DNA of 64,000 bases from Alloascoidea africana (Eukaryota > Ascomycota > Alloascoideomycetes > Alloascoideales > Alloascoideaceae): NCBI GenBank assembly GCA_030581615.1, contig JAKTTT010000043.1:62001-126000 (forward strand). Direction: 5' to 3'. The position numbers and the translations under genes were made by a program. The notes beneath the pieces are model-generated. The model did no database searches. It was given only the letters and a program-made list of their open reading frames with translations, and had not been told where the DNA came from. The first letter of the stretch is position 1; each line of letters starts with the position of its first letter. This document shows, piece after piece, positions 1 through 9,857 of the stretch.

Positions 1-1104
1 TTTCTCGTTGGTCTTACTGAAAGCGGGTTCTTCCCCGGTATGGAGTATCTTCTGGGGTCATGGTACACCAGCAGTGAGCTGACCAAGAGATCTGCGCTTT
101 TCAGTTCTGCGGGCACGGCAGGGACCATGTGTACAGGACTACTGGCCGCGGCGATTCTAAAAGCATTTGGTGATGACGGTGATACTGATAATGGTATTCA
201 AAATGGCGGTAAGCTGCCAGCATGGAAATGGCTTTTTATGTTTGATGCACTAGCCTCTTTTCCAGTTGCATTTTACACAATGTGGGTGAATCCGAATACG
301 CCAGCAACGTGTACTGCCTGGTATTTTAACAAGAGAGAGTTGGAGATTGCGGTTGAAAGAAGGCAGGATGAATATAATGATGATGAGGATGAGGATGAGC
401 AAGTGCAGGTAGGGGATTTCCCAGGGGCAGAAAACGGGACAAGTTCTGTCGGGACCATGAAATCCATGATCCGCGAATTCATGTCATCCTGGCACATTTG
501 GGTATTCCCATTACTGTTTCTGTGTTACAATAACAGTGGCCAGATCCACGGTCAGCCAGCATTTTTAGGGTGGATGAAGTACACACTGGAGCTGCCACCC
601 ACCGAGTACAACCTGTATCCACCGATTATTAGCTGTGGTGCGATAGTCGTGGCTTTAACAGCAGCGTACGTTTCAGATCTCTATAATGGTTTAACATGGC
701 CGTTTGTTTTGGGGTATTTTGTTTGTACCGGGTTTGGTGCAACGTGCCTTGCAATCTGGGAAATTCCCATTGGTCTGCACTGGTTTGCGTACTTCATTGT
801 GGGATTACCGGGAACCATGGGCCAGCCTATGATTTTCAGCTGGCTGAACGGGCTGTTAGCGAAAGATGATTCGAAACGTAGTTTTGCAGTTGCGGTGACA
901 AACTGTTTGGCATATGTCATGAACTCGTGGGTTTCTGTGTTGACATGGAGCGCAACGGATATGCCAAGGTACAAGATTGGGTTTGTGTATACCGTCGTGC
1001 TAACGGTGTTTGGCATCATTCTCACGTTGGTTGCCCGTTGGTTAGCATTGCGGGATGAACGAACAAACAGATATTCGAAACTTGGCGATGCTCCAAGTCT
1101 GTGA
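1..1104 (+). CDS. Dal5-family MFS permease, 3' part
   Basis: The reading frame is open from the first base, so the gene begins left of the window; 367 residues and the stop are present. Hydrophobic segments, the motif ESGFFPGMEYLLGSWYTSSE and a following KR fit the fungal anion:cation symporter branch of the major facilitator superfamily (Dal5, Fen2/Liz1, Vht1, Seo1). These proteins sit in the plasma membrane and import allantoate, pantothenate, biotin or similar organic anions by proton symport. The central cytosolic loop carries a very acidic insert (DDEDEDE, around visible residue 125). The visible part covers roughly the last two thirds of such a protein. Substrate cannot be decided from sequence; pantothenate or a related vitamin is a guess. 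Family assignment is firm, substrate is not. Confidence 0.8.
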   Translation, partial: FLVGLTESGFFPGMEYLLGSWYTSSELTKRSALFSSAGTAGTMCTGLLAAAILKAFGDDGDTDNGIQNGGKLPAWKWLFMFDALASFPVAFYTMWVNPNTPATCTAWYFNKRELEIAVERRQDEYNDDEDEDEQVQVGDFPGAENGTSSVGTMKSMIREFMSSWHIWVFPLLFLCYNNSGQIHGQPAFLGWMKYTLELPPTEYNLYPPIISCGAIVVALTAAYVSDLYNGLTWPFVLGYFVCTGFGATCLAIWEIPIGLHWFAYFIVGLPGTMGQPMIFSWLNGLLAKDDSKRSFAVAVTNCLAYVMNSWVSVLTWSATDMPRYKIGFVYTVVLTVFGIILTLVARWLALRDERTNRYSKLGDAPSL

Positions 1105-1591
1105 TACCGGGAGTAGTAGGCATAATATAGAGTGAACATGATTTTTCAACCGGCGGTTTAGAAATAGATTAGCGTGAAAAACTTTAAACTTACGTGCCAA
1201 TTTTTTTTTCCAGCTTGATGAGCTCTAGTCCATCAGTACCAGTACCAGTGCTGGAACCAGAAAACAGAGTAGAGAAGGTAGTGGTCGGCGAGCACATCTC
1301 GAGGGAAATGTGATGGAGGCTGATGTGTCGGCGGTTAATAGAGTATACGAGCAGATACGGGCCCTCGGCAGGGATGTGGGGCTGAACCGGGTGCGAATCC
1401 ACACCTCCTCGGGAGAGCCAATCAACGCTCCAGAAACCTCGCTCTCGTGTTTCTCTCCAATAGTTTTCCGCTCTTTTTTTCTTTTTTTGCTCTCACGTTT
1501 TCTCTTTTTCTACTCTCTTTTCCTCTGTTCTTCTTCTCTTATTCTTCTTCCAACGTTCCTCGTCCCCTTCTATATCTACCAACTAGTAATA
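1105..1591. promoter_or_regulatory. MIR1 promoter and leader
   Basis: Intergenic stretch between the permease stop and the MIR1 start. About 1455-1580 is a long C/T-rich tract on the coding strand (CTTTTTTTCT-like runs) that ends just before the start codon, the pattern yeast promoters show around transcription start sites. An open frame continues upstream of the MIR1 start as far as 1310, but its protein has no resemblance to a carrier and begins in promoter-like sequence. No RNA gene is visible. Confidence 0.45.
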
Positions 1592-2536
1592 ATGTCTGCT
1601 GCTCCTGCCGAGAAAAAGACCCTCCCCGTCTTCACCGTCGGAGACTATGCCAAGTTTGCCCTCGCTGGAGCAATTGGATGCGGTGTTACCCACGGTGCCA
1701 TGACTCCTATTGATGTTATCAAGACGAGAATCCAGTTGGAGCCCACTGTTTACAACAAGGGTTTGGTTGGGTCTGCCAAGCTCATTATCAAGAACGAGGG
1801 TGTCTCGACTCTGGCCACGGGTCTCGGACCCACCATTCTCGGATATTCCCTACAAGGAGCGTTCAAGTTTGGCGGTTACGAGCTTTTCAAGAAGGTGTTC
1901 ATCGATAATTTGGGTTACGATACAGCTACCAAATACAAGGACGCTGTTTACATTGGCTCTTCTGCTATTGCCGAATTCTTTGCGGACATTGCTCTGTGTC
2001 CATTGGAGGCCACCCGTATCCGTCTCGTTTCACAGCCCTCGTTTGCCAACGGTCTCATTGGCGGATTTTCCAGAATTATCCGTGAGGAAGGTGTTGGTTC
2101 TTTCTACAACGGTTTCACACCCATTTTGTTCAAGCAGATTCCTTACAACATTGCCAAGTTTTTGGTTTACGAACGTGCTTCCCAGGCCATTTACGGAGTT
2201 ATCCCTACACCCAAGTCCGAGTTGAGTCAACAGGGAGTTGTTGCCGTTAATCTCTTGTCAGGTGTTATTGCTGGATGTGCCGCTGCTATTGTGTCACAGC
2301 CAGCCGATACGTTGTTGTCCAAGGTTAACAAGACGAAGAAGGCACCAGGTCAATCCACAATTGGACTTTTGGCCCAACTTGCGAAGCAACTTGGATTTGT
2401 CGGTTCGTTTGCAGGTCTACCAACACGTTTGATCATGGTTGGTACTTTGACATCTCTGCAATTTACCATCTATGGCAGTTTGAAGACTGTGTTGGGAACC
2501 CCACCAGCCATTGAGCTCGGTAGTGGTGGTCACTAA
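1592..2536 (+). CDS. MIR1: Mitochondrial phosphate carrier
   Basis: A 314-residue member of the mitochondrial carrier family, the length of yeast Mir1 (311). It imports inorganic phosphate into the matrix with a proton for ATP synthesis. Three tandem carrier repeats are visible with their signatures: [10 protein letters not shown] (39-48), [11 protein letters not shown] (136-146) and [10 protein letters not shown] (236-245). [20 protein letters not shown] is characteristic of the phosphate carrier rather than of ADP/ATP or other carriers. I chose the ATG at 1592 because it gives the family length and follows the pyrimidine leader; the frame is open further upstream without homology. There is no presequence, as in yeast Mir1. 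No intron. Very likely the major phosphate carrier. Confidence 0.95.
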   Translation: MSAAPAEKKTLPVFTVGDYAKFALAGAIGCGVTHGAMTPIDVIKTRIQLEPTVYNKGLVGSAKLIIKNEGVSTLATGLGPTILGYSLQGAFKFGGYELFKKVFIDNLGYDTATKYKDAVYIGSSAIAEFFADIALCPLEATRIRLVSQPSFANGLIGGFSRIIREEGVGSFYNGFTPILFKQIPYNIAKFLVYERASQAIYGVIPTPKSELSQQGVVAVNLLSGVIAGCAAAIVSQPADTLLSKVNKTKKAPGQSTIGLLAQLAKQLGFVGSFAGLPTRLIMVGTLTSLQFTIYGSLKTVLGTPPAIELGSGGH

Positions 2537-2904
2537 ACGAAAGGAGAATGAAAAAAAAAAGAAGAAGACTTAAATGACGATAAAACAGACATGGATATAT
2601 ATTGTAAGATGTAGAAAAGAGAGCAAAGCAAGCAACAGTGCATTTTTGTCCGTGCATTTTTTTGTTTTATAGATAGATAACCATTTTTTTTTTCTTTCCA
2701 TTTGTTTTCTTCATTGCCATATTTATCCTAGAGTTATAGAAATAGACGACTAGTTTACGAAAAAGGAAGACAATGACTTGTCGAAAAACAGAAAGAAGAT
2801 TGTTTTGCTTTTGTTCTCTCCTAGAAGGTGAAATTACAAGTACACGTATGAAAAAAAAAAATTGAAACAAATGGGTTAATTTTGGTTTTTGTTTGTTCCA
2901 GGTT
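2537..2904. other. Convergent 3' region MIR1/YRA1
   Basis: AT-rich spacer with several A or T runs between two convergent stops. It presumably holds both polyadenylation regions. No open frame here resembles a protein and I see no RNA gene. Confidence 0.5.
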
Positions 2905-3948
2905 TTAGTCAAGCATCATTTCGCTCGAATCGTTGGAGGGTTCGGGATCAGCAGTAGGAGCAGGAGCGGCTGGTTCTATACTTGCCGATGGAGGAATTGC
3001 AGCAGGTTCAGTTTTTTGTTCTTGTGTTGAATCTGCAGCGAGGTTAGGGTCCAGTGTTGTTGTTGTTGGTACTGTGGTTGTTGATGGTTCCTCGACTCCC
3101 ATGTAGCTGTTGAGCTCTGCGTCCAACTCTTCCAAGCTCTTTTGGGATCTTCTTCCCCTACCGGAACCTGACCCTGACCCTGAACCAGCACCGGCATCTG
3201 AATTTGCATGTCTCGAACGGGCTGCGTGTCTAGGACCCTGGCGATTTCGAGAATCTCTTGACCTGTGCAAGCCTATTCTCTGTTCCAAAGGCCGTTCAAT
3301 GCGGACGGAAAGAGTTAATCCTGCTGCTTTTTTCCCATCAAAACGTCTCATGGCCTCTTCTGTATCAGCGAGGGTTTTGTACTCGACAGTAGCTGTTCCT
3401 AGCGACCTACCAGCTTTGTCAAAGTTGAGATGGACAAAGGCAAGGTCGCCGACTTGGGAAAAAAGGTCCTGAATATCTCGGTGTTAGAATCAAAAACAAA
3501 AAAAAGAATGATAAACAACAGGGTTGTGAGTGGGACGTACGTAGAGATCTGTTTCTGTCAGTTCATAGTGCAAGTTTGAGATTGCGAGTTGGGTTCTAAA
3601 AGTTGACTTTGGTTAGATAGAGGGGGAAAATAGCCAAATGAATAGGATTTTGATGAATTTTTGTACTTTTTAGAATCACCATGATCGCGGTATCGTATTC
3701 TATTGTTTCTACGTCTTTTGTCGATCTTCCCGGACCCACTGGACCTATTATTGCGTGGATGTGAATGCGAGCGTGAGCGTGATCCTGGACCTGGACCTGA
3801 ACCTGAACCTGAACCTCTACCATTTCGCTAAAGTATTTTGATGTTGAAGGTTAGACCAACCACAAGCAAGACTGGCAAGACTCGAGGAGGATTGTCAAAG
3901 TACCTTGGAAGGCGCAGCGCCTATGATTTCATCGAGGGATTGATCCAT
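2905..3948 (-). CDS. YRA1: mRNA export adaptor Yra1/ALYREF, four exons
   Basis: Spliced gene: exons 3948-3904, 3827-3667, 3595-3541 and 3468-2905, giving 274 residues; introns are 76, 71 and 72 nt, all GT..AG with CTAAC branch sites. Yra1 binds mRNA and the helicase Sub2/UAP56 and hands mRNPs to Mex67. The N-terminus MDQSLDEIIG matches the N-box of Yra1 (SLDEIIG). A basic RG/SR-rich stretch follows (16-68), then one RRM (about 70-146) with RNP2-like AISNLHYEL and RNP1-like GRSLGTATVEY, another basic region, and the C-box QKSLEELDAELNSYMG (196-211) seen at the end of Yra1. About 63 extra residues, rich in T, P, A and acids, follow the C-box, which is unusual because the C-box normally ends the protein. 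The exon joins restore the RRM exactly, so the model is strong. YRA1 splicing is autoregulatory in Saccharomyces; whether that holds with three introns is unknown. Confidence 0.92.
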
Positions 3949-4140
3949 TGTTGCCAGTTTCCAAAACGAGGAGCAAGCAGAAGCACTGGGCAGTAATTAT
4001 TCGTTGGAGTGTGTTATTTGTTTTTTTTTCTCCAGTTCGTCTCGTCTCGTCCAGTTTGGGCCAGCGGAGGAAGAGTGGAGGGGTGCATGGGTGTTTTTGG
4101 GAGTCCCAGTCCCAATCACTACACTTGACACACCTGTCTC

Positions 4141-4147
4141 CGGGTAA
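4141..4147 (-). promoter_or_regulatory. Reb1-like site
   Basis: CGGGTAA on the plus strand is the exact complement of the Reb1 core TTACCCG. It lies inside the divergent promoter. Reb1 is a nucleosome-excluding general regulatory factor in budding yeasts. A 7-base match alone is weak; the location supports it. Confidence 0.4.
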
Positions 4148-4738
4148 CGTTTCTCTTTTCTGTTGGCCTGTCACAAGGGGTTTTTCCTGTTTGGGCCAGG
4201 GAGTGCATCTGAGAAAAGGTCGAGAGTGGCCCCGGGACAGCGCAAATCGGGAGCTGGGGACAGACATTTAGATTTCGCTTTTGATTGGGCCTCTGGGGGA
4301 AATTCCACGGGCGGTTATTTTTGTACCCACCCTTAAATTGTATTTTTTGCGTGCTGTGCTGCTTTGGTACGAAAGGAGACACCTCCCTTCATCTGCAGGC
4401 ACACAGGCAGTTTACACTGCGGCTATTAATAGCGGGACACAAAAGGGCCTGGATTCCGACACAGCACCTTGAAAGAGAACAAAGCAAGGGATTGAGGGAT
4501 TGAGGGATTCAGGGATCAAGGGACCTGTTCTTCTATGTGGCGAGAGGTGCCCGAAGCGGAAACAAGAGTGGCTGTGGAGCTGGAACGGTCCCGCGGCAGG
4601 CATGGAACAGGGAGTACCCTGGGCAGCACAGCTTTGGGCTCCTTTAGCTCCCTTTCGTCTGGCTGCCGCCATCGCTGCTCGCGCTGGCTAATCCCAGCTC
4701 GTATAACTTGGATGAACTGTGGCCAAAAGAACGTAATT

Positions 4739-4770
4739 GCAACTGCAACTGCAACTGCAACTGCAATCGC
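4739..4770. repeat. TGCAAC hexanucleotide microsatellite
   Basis: About five tandem copies of TGCAAC upstream of the mannosyltransferase start; non-coding under the start chosen here. Confidence 0.75.
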
Positions 4771-4887
4771 AGTGGCCTCGCCGTTCCTGGACTATCTTTA
4801 AATACCTTCGCTCTTCCCCCTTCTCTCTTTCTTTCTTCTGCTTCTACCTGTCCTGTTTCTGGCCAGCGAAAAAAAGAACAACCCCCA

Positions 4888-6105
4888 ATGTCTCTTTCGT
4901 GCAACCCCTACATTCTCAAGCGAATGGCCATTGTGGCCGTGACTCTTTTGCTCTTCTGGACAGTTCACACCTCTTTTTTCCCCACTCTCACCGACCCGGC
5001 CTCTGCCTCTGCCGCTGCCGCTGCCGCTGCCTCTTCTCATGGCTCCAGTGTTTTACAAGCGGGTGCGGATTACCTGACCTCTTTCACATCCTCTTACAGT
5101 TCCAATCGCAAGAAAAAAAGTAGGCATGATATAAGGGATAAGATTGCAAAATACTTCCCGTACGATCCCATGCAGCCCTTCCCTCACCGTATCACGCAGA
5201 TGATCAAGAAAACTCCATCACCGGACGACGACCGCATACCCATCATGAACTCCTGGAAGGAAAACGAGAGTAATTTTTCATATGCGCTATATACCAACGA
5301 GGAATATAACGACTGGGTCCGAAAAACGTTTTCCCAGATCCCTGAAATCGTACGTGCTTACGACCTGTTCCCGAAGCAGATTTTGCGCGCAGACATGTAC
5401 AAGTATTTGGTTATGTTGGCTCAAGGGGGCGTTTATTCAGATACAGACACGGAGATGTTGAAGGAAATGGGGACGTGGTTACCATTCCATGACACAATCT
5501 ATGGGGTCCCGAACAAAGCCGGTGCCGTAATTGGAATCGAGGTTGATTGGGACCATGGAGATTGGAACACGATTTTCGCACGTAGAGTTCAATTCTGCAA
5601 CTGGACATTCCTTGCCAAAAAGGGACATCCAGCATTTGCTGACTTGGTTGCAGATATTGTGGCAATGACCCTGGACATGTTTGACGACCATGTGAGGCGT
5701 ACAGGGAACTCGAACCCAGCTTTGTTCCAACAAGAATTTGAAAACTATGAGGGTGACCTCGACAAGTTGATTTTGGATTGGACGGGTCCTGGTAAATATA
5801 CAGATTCTTTTTTCAACTACATGAATAAGATTCATGATGAAGCAAGGGCAAAAGGAGCGATTTACGGTCTTAAAACTGCCGGAATGGTTTCAAATGGTTT
5901 GGATGAGCGTAATGTTGTGGATGCCCAACATCCAGTTGGATGGCAAACTTTTGCACGTAACCCTATGGATAACCCCATCCTATTTGGCGATTTGTTGATC
6001 TTGCCTCAAACCAGTTTTAGTCCTGAATGGAATGGGGGGCTTGAATTTGGCCATCCTATAGCCTATGTTCGCCACTATTTTAAAGGAGACTGGAGAGGTC
6101 AGTAA
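4888..6105 (+). CDS. OCH1/HOC1-family alpha-1,6-mannosyltransferase (GT32)
   Basis: 405 residues. The start at 4888 gives the layout of a Golgi type II enzyme: short cytosolic tail, one membrane anchor (about 13-31, MAIVAVTLLLFWTVHTSFF), an Ala/Ser stem and a lumenal catalytic domain. GT32 enzymes transfer mannose from GDP-mannose; Och1 starts the outer chain of N-glycans and Hoc1 acts in mannan polymerase complexes. RADMYKYLVMLAQGGVYSDT followed by DTE holds the DXD metal/nucleotide-sugar motif (DTD, 185-187), and ILDWTGPGKYTD plus LPQTSFSP fit the family C-terminal half. The segment that normally reads IWQTWK is here ITQMIK (102-107), so both tryptophans are missing. That makes a diverged paralogue or Hoc1-like member as likely as true Och1. 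Family call is firm. Confidence 0.85.
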   Translation: MSLSCNPYILKRMAIVAVTLLLFWTVHTSFFPTLTDPASASAAAAAAASSHGSSVLQAGADYLTSFTSSYSSNRKKKSRHDIRDKIAKYFPYDPMQPFPHRITQMIKKTPSPDDDRIPIMNSWKENESNFSYALYTNEEYNDWVRKTFSQIPEIVRAYDLFPKQILRADMYKYLVMLAQGGVYSDTDTEMLKEMGTWLPFHDTIYGVPNKAGAVIGIEVDWDHGDWNTIFARRVQFCNWTFLAKKGHPAFADLVADIVAMTLDMFDDHVRRTGNSNPALFQQEFENYEGDLDKLILDWTGPGKYTDSFFNYMNKIHDEARAKGAIYGLKTAGMVSNGLDERNVVDAQHPVGWQTFARNPMDNPILFGDLLILPQTSFSPEWNGGLEFGHPIAYVRHYFKGDWRGQ

Positions 6106-6180
6106 GAGCTTCTGTGTATGTAATGTATAATTAATTATTTTTTTTTTTTCATAACTATTTCTGGCATAATGAAATTTCGA

Positions 6181-7938
6181 TTATCTCGAAGAACTAGTCG
6201 AAGAATACAAAAACCGCATCATTTGCTTTTGATCCCCCCAATGACGGATCTGTTTACCGTAGATATACAATGGAATGGCCCAAAGTGATAAGAAGATTTG
6301 GATACAACCAAAACAAACAAATGCATTTCGTATGCCACTTGCATCCACAAACTTGTTGTTGAACAATGAAAAGCAGAACCCCAACACGTTTTTGGTAAAG
6401 TTGAAAGTTACAAGGGCCTCGGCAGCGTACATCTTGTAGGAATCGACCGCATATGTGATGGCAGTGGTTGAGCCCAATGAGCATCCAAAACCAAGCACAC
6501 CGAAAAAAAACACGGGAACAATCCAGTGATCTTGATCCTGAGAGGTCCATCCGAATCCGATCATGCCTATAACAATGGCAATCATTGTGGGTATGATCAT
6601 CAAGAGTCTGAATTCGGGTTCATAAACTCCCTTATTTCGGGCGCTAAGCCGCTGGACCAAAAAATCGCTAATTTTACCGGCGACAAGTGACCCTAGAAAC
6701 CCGCCCACAAACGGAGACACGTAGAAAAGACCAATGATGGTTCGTCTGTAGCCGTAGTGATCATCCGTGAAGACACCAGCAATGACCTCCGATATGACAA
6801 TTAACCATACCACAGACAGACTGTAAATAAACGTGCCAAACAGTACAGGCGGGTACAGATACAGTACAAATGGTCTAAGGGCAACCATCCACCACTTGTC
6901 CTGGGTATGACGACCTGAAAAAATGGACAAGGACTGGAAAAAAGTCTGTTTCTCCAAGTTTCGCTGGCGTGAAGGCCACTGGTCGAGGTCCGAATTTGTG
7001 GTATCAGTAGCATTTTCAGTATCTGTTGCAAAAGCTGCGATTTCTTTCTCCTTTTGGGCACTTCGTTTAACGGCTCTTGCCGCTTCGGTTTCCTCTAAAC
7101 TGCGCCTGTTGGGTACGGGGGTTCTATCCCAAAAGGTTTCGGGCGCAAACAAAAAAGTTGCAACGAGTTCGACACCGAGCACGATGGCAAGGATCCAGAA
7201 CAGCCAGTTCCAATCGAGAGCATCGATGATAAAGGCTGCAATCATGGGGATCAGGTTTTTCCCGCCCAGTAGCAGCATTGTATAGATTCCCAGGCGGTAA
7301 GCACGTTCGTGTTGGAAGTAAATTTCAGCAATGGTGGAGCTGGGTAGGGACTCTACAGGCGAGATGCCCAGGCCCATAACGACTCTAGCCCCGATAAGGC
7401 TTGCAAAGCTGTGGGAGGCACCAGCCCATAGAGAGCCGATGAGGAAGATGATGATGCCGGAGAGGTACACAAATCTTTTCCCGAAGCAGACGGCGGTGGG
7501 GGCAGCGAAGATGGAACCCACACCCATGGAGAGCATGAATGCTCCGACGAGATAGGCGACCTCAGCCGCGGACTTGTTGAATTCGTGTTCTAGTTGGGAA
7601 AACGTGGAAGCAAGGATAGCGGTTTGACCACCACCGACAAAGCAGTGGAAGCCGATACAGAGCAGAGCGAGGTCTCGTTTCCAAATGGACCAGTTCAGCG
7701 GGTCGTTGGGGTTATTGTGGGGTTGTGGCGAGAGCACGATGCCGTTTTTCGTGGTTTTGAGGCTCGCAGTAGCGGCAGGTTCATCCCGGTCTTGTTCAGA
7801 TATGGACGGGGAGGAGGAAGTGGAAGTAGCGGTGGACAGCGCCGCCTGGGATATCATGACGACAGTGCCGGTGACATCGCCATTATAGTTACTGGGCTGT
7901 TTGATTCCGAGCCTGGATCGACCGCGATGAGCAGTCAT
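6181..7938 (-). CDS. HOL1: HOL1-type MFS transporter (DHA1 family)
   Basis: 585 residues from the ATG at 7938, matching Saccharomyces Hol1 (586). The frame continues to an ATG at 8049, but the intervening sequence includes a TATA-like element (GATAAATAG on the minus strand near 8005-8015), so the inner start is preferred. A hydrophilic N-terminus leads into SPQPHNNPNDPLNWSIWKRD, the signature that precedes the first membrane helix in this fungal group, then about 12 hydrophobic segments with a charged central loop. The C-terminal IPLYIYGKQIRHW also fits. Hol1 is a plasma-membrane polyamine and cation importer; related members export drugs, so substrate is inferred. No upstream ATG lies in the short leader, so the uORF control known for Saccharomyces HOL1 is not evident. 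Convergent with the mannosyltransferase, 75 bases apart. Confidence 0.75.
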   Translation of the reverse strand: MTAHRGRSRLGIKQPSNYNGDVTGTVVMISQAALSTATSTSSSPSISEQDRDEPAATASLKTTKNGIVLSPQPHNNPNDPLNWSIWKRDLALLCIGFHCFVGGGQTAILASTFSQLEHEFNKSAAEVAYLVGAFMLSMGVGSIFAAPTAVCFGKRFVYLSGIIIFLIGSLWAGASHSFASLIGARVVMGLGISPVESLPSSTIAEIYFQHERAYRLGIYTMLLLGGKNLIPMIAAFIIDALDWNWLFWILAIVLGVELVATFLFAPETFWDRTPVPNRRSLEETEAARAVKRSAQKEKEIAAFATDTENATDTTNSDLDQWPSRQRNLEKQTFFQSLSIFSGRHTQDKWWMVALRPFVLYLYPPVLFGTFIYSLSVVWLIVISEVIAGVFTDDHYGYRRTIIGLFYVSPFVGGFLGSLVAGKISDFLVQRLSARNKGVYEPEFRLLMIIPTMIAIVIGMIGFGWTSQDQDHWIVPVFFFGVLGFGCSLGSTTAITYAVDSYKMYAAEALVTFNFTKNVLGFCFSLFNNKFVDASGIRNAFVCFGCIQIFLSLWAIPLYIYGKQIRHWGDQKQMMRFLYSSTSSSR

Positions 7939-8102
7939 GGGGGAGATGCGATAGAGATGAGAGATGAGAGATGGAGATAGACAGCGGAGCGGGAGGAAGG
8001 GACTATTTATCTTGGCAGAAACCACTTTTGCTGGGGGCTCGCCTCGCATGACACCGCGGGAATCGAAGCGGCTGGGCAGAAGAGGAGACTCAGCTCGGAT
8101 GA

Positions 8103-8132
8103 TATCGTATCGTATCGTATCAGATCAGATCA
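8103..8132. repeat. GTATC / AGATC short tandem repeat
   Basis: Pentanucleotide copies (ATCGT phase) turn into ATCAG copies in about 30 bases; non-coding. Confidence 0.6.
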
Positions 8133-8310
8133 GAGTAGAGAACAGGGCACTGGTCCAGTTTTTTGCAAGCTTGTGTTGGTGCTGGTGCTTGCTGTGGGAG
8201 GTGTATTGTCTCGATAAGGTCTGCTGGGATCCGAATGTTTATTTGGGTCCGCCAGCGGTTAGAAACCCGGGAGGGATCCACAGAATACAGACCACAGACC
8301 AGACCAGGAG

Positions 8311-8340
8311 CAGATCACAGATCACAGATCACAGATCACA
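8311..8340. repeat. AGATCAC heptanucleotide repeat
   Basis: About four tandem copies of a 7-base unit in the promoter region of the gene that starts at 8601. Confidence 0.7.
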
Positions 8341-8600
8341 AATACACGGTGGATGACGATGGATTATGATGGGCGTGGAATCTGGGGAAAAACACACGCT
8401 CTGCCAGCGACGTCATTTGGTTGGAGCTGACTCTTTCACTACGATGCAAGCAGGATCGGCCGCTTTGTGGAAAATAGTAGGTATTGTGCGATGATGTATT
8501 TGCATTTGCGTTTCGTCTCAGGGCCAGCCGCCTGCTCTGGCTGCCTCTGGCTGCCTCTGGCTCTCACTTCTCCTTGCAAGCAGAACCTGCCCATCCAAGC

Positions 8601-9233
8601 ATGAATTTTGCCGAGATAGCTGCCTCGACCCGCGAGGACGAGCAGGCACTGGCCTCTTCTACCGCTGTGACTTCAACAGCTGCTACTACCACAGCTGCTG
8701 GCACTGCTGTGCCAGCAGTGCCAGTAGCAGTGCCGGTGCCCCTGGCTCCTCTAGCCGCCTTGAGCCCAGACCCAGACCAAAACACAATGGTTCAACCAGT
8801 ACAACCAGTTCCAACACCCAAAAACAAAAACAAAAAGGCCGAACGAAGACACCACAGATCGAACCTTAAACCGGGCACGAAGCGAGAGTCTAAGACAGGC
8901 AGGAAGAACTTTATCTGGCGCAAGCAGAAAGAGCTCCCGGACGCGGTGAAGCGATACGTGGTGGACCAGGTCCACGAGGCCAAGCAGCACGAACGACTCA
9001 ATTTCTACTACCGGCCGAAGAAGGTGGATTTTTTCGGAGGCTCTGCTGTTCGCGAGGGCGACAAGAGCCTCTCGTCGTCGGACTCGGAGTCAGAGTCAGA
9101 GTCGGAGTCTGGGGACAAGCACCGGAGCCAAAGACAGAACCACAGCTCGCAAGAAGTGCTGCCGATCGACCAGGTGCTGCTTACGGTCCAGCGGTTTCTG
9201 AACGAGCAGGGCGTGAGCAACTTTGTGAGCCTC

Positions 9234-9271
<38 letters not shown>

Positions 9272-9848
9272 CCAGGGCGAGCACCAGGGCGAGCTGGTGG
9301 TGTCTGTTCACGAGCACACGCTGGGCGAGCAGACGCTGGAGCAGCTGGAGCTGGACCTGAGCGGGCACACGTTCGAGTGGACCAGCACGGGCAGCAACAC
9401 GGGCAGCAACACCAGCACGAGCCTGAGACCGACCAAGTTCCGGCTGGAGCGTGTCAACACGGCGCGGCGGCTGGCGGTGTTCGAGATCGAGACGCTGTAC
9501 CACTGGTGGTTCAAGGACGGCGAGAGCGTGCTGAGCATGCTGGAGCAGTATGGGGCCCTGGTGCGCGTGTTCACGGACGAGGTCGACCGGCTGATCCAGA
9601 ACCCGGCCGCGTTCGGCAAGTTCGAGGACGCGTTCTACGTGTCCGTTCATGTGGTCCTGGACCTCAACTTCACCACTGCCACCAGCACTTGTGCTGGTGG
9701 TGGTGGTGATGGAGTTAGTGTTAGTACAGGCCCTGGAGCTAGTGTTAGTGTTAGCACCGGCCCGCCGCGAATCTTCACGCCCGAGCACGCGCAGCACTCC
9801 AAGAGCCCGTCGTACTTTAGAATCAACCCCATCAGTATCCCAATGTGA
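8601..9848 (+). CDS. Unrecognised 415-residue protein
   Basis: I do not recognise this protein. The first ATG in the frame is 8601. Visible parts: an Ala/Pro/Val/Thr low-complexity N-terminus (about 10-65); a basic patch KNKNKKAERRHHR; a more ordered stretch with KNFIWRKQKELPDAVKRYVV and NFYYRPKKVDFFGG (about 98-150); an acidic SESESESES run; an 11-residue glutamine tract (213-223); and a compact hydrophobic/charged domain (about 275-355) containing LAVFEIETLYHWWFKDGESV and LVRVFTDEVDRLIQNPAAF. Gly/Val/Ser repeats precede the C-terminus SYFRINPISIPM. The two ordered blocks argue for a real protein. It is one of the most GC-rich genes of the window. Frames on the opposite strand overlap it but look like shadows. 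The basic patch and poly-Q suggest, without proof, an RNA- or DNA-associated or regulatory protein. Confidence 0.6.
9238..9270 (+). repeat. CAG trinucleotide tract (poly-Q)
   Basis: Eleven CAG codons in a row inside the unrecognised gene at 8601. The uninterrupted single codon makes it prone to length change. Confidence 0.9.
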
Positions 9849-9857
9849 AGTCCCTTC

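Larger units (their letters stand above)
3949..4887. promoter_or_regulatory. Divergent promoter YRA1 / mannosyltransferase
   Basis: A 939-base divergent intergenic region. It holds a Reb1-type CGGGTAA at 4141-4147, about 195 bases before the YRA1 start, and a TGCAAC hexanucleotide repeat near 4739-4765. A pyrimidine-rich stretch at about 4800-4860 precedes the mannosyltransferase start. Short frames here have no recognisable product. Confidence 0.45.
7939..8600. promoter_or_regulatory. Divergent promoter HOL1 / unknown gene
   Basis: A 662-base region with two short tandem arrays: GTATC copies near 8103-8121, followed by AGATC-like units, and AGATCAC copies near 8311-8340. It contains the TATA-like element of the minus-strand transporter. 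I see no RNA gene or conserved protein frame. Confidence 0.4.

Noticed and set aside
7939-8049. Upstream ATG of the HOL1-type gene adding 37 residues
   Set aside because: The extra segment holds a TATA-like element and does not resemble the family N-terminus; the inner ATG gives the family length.
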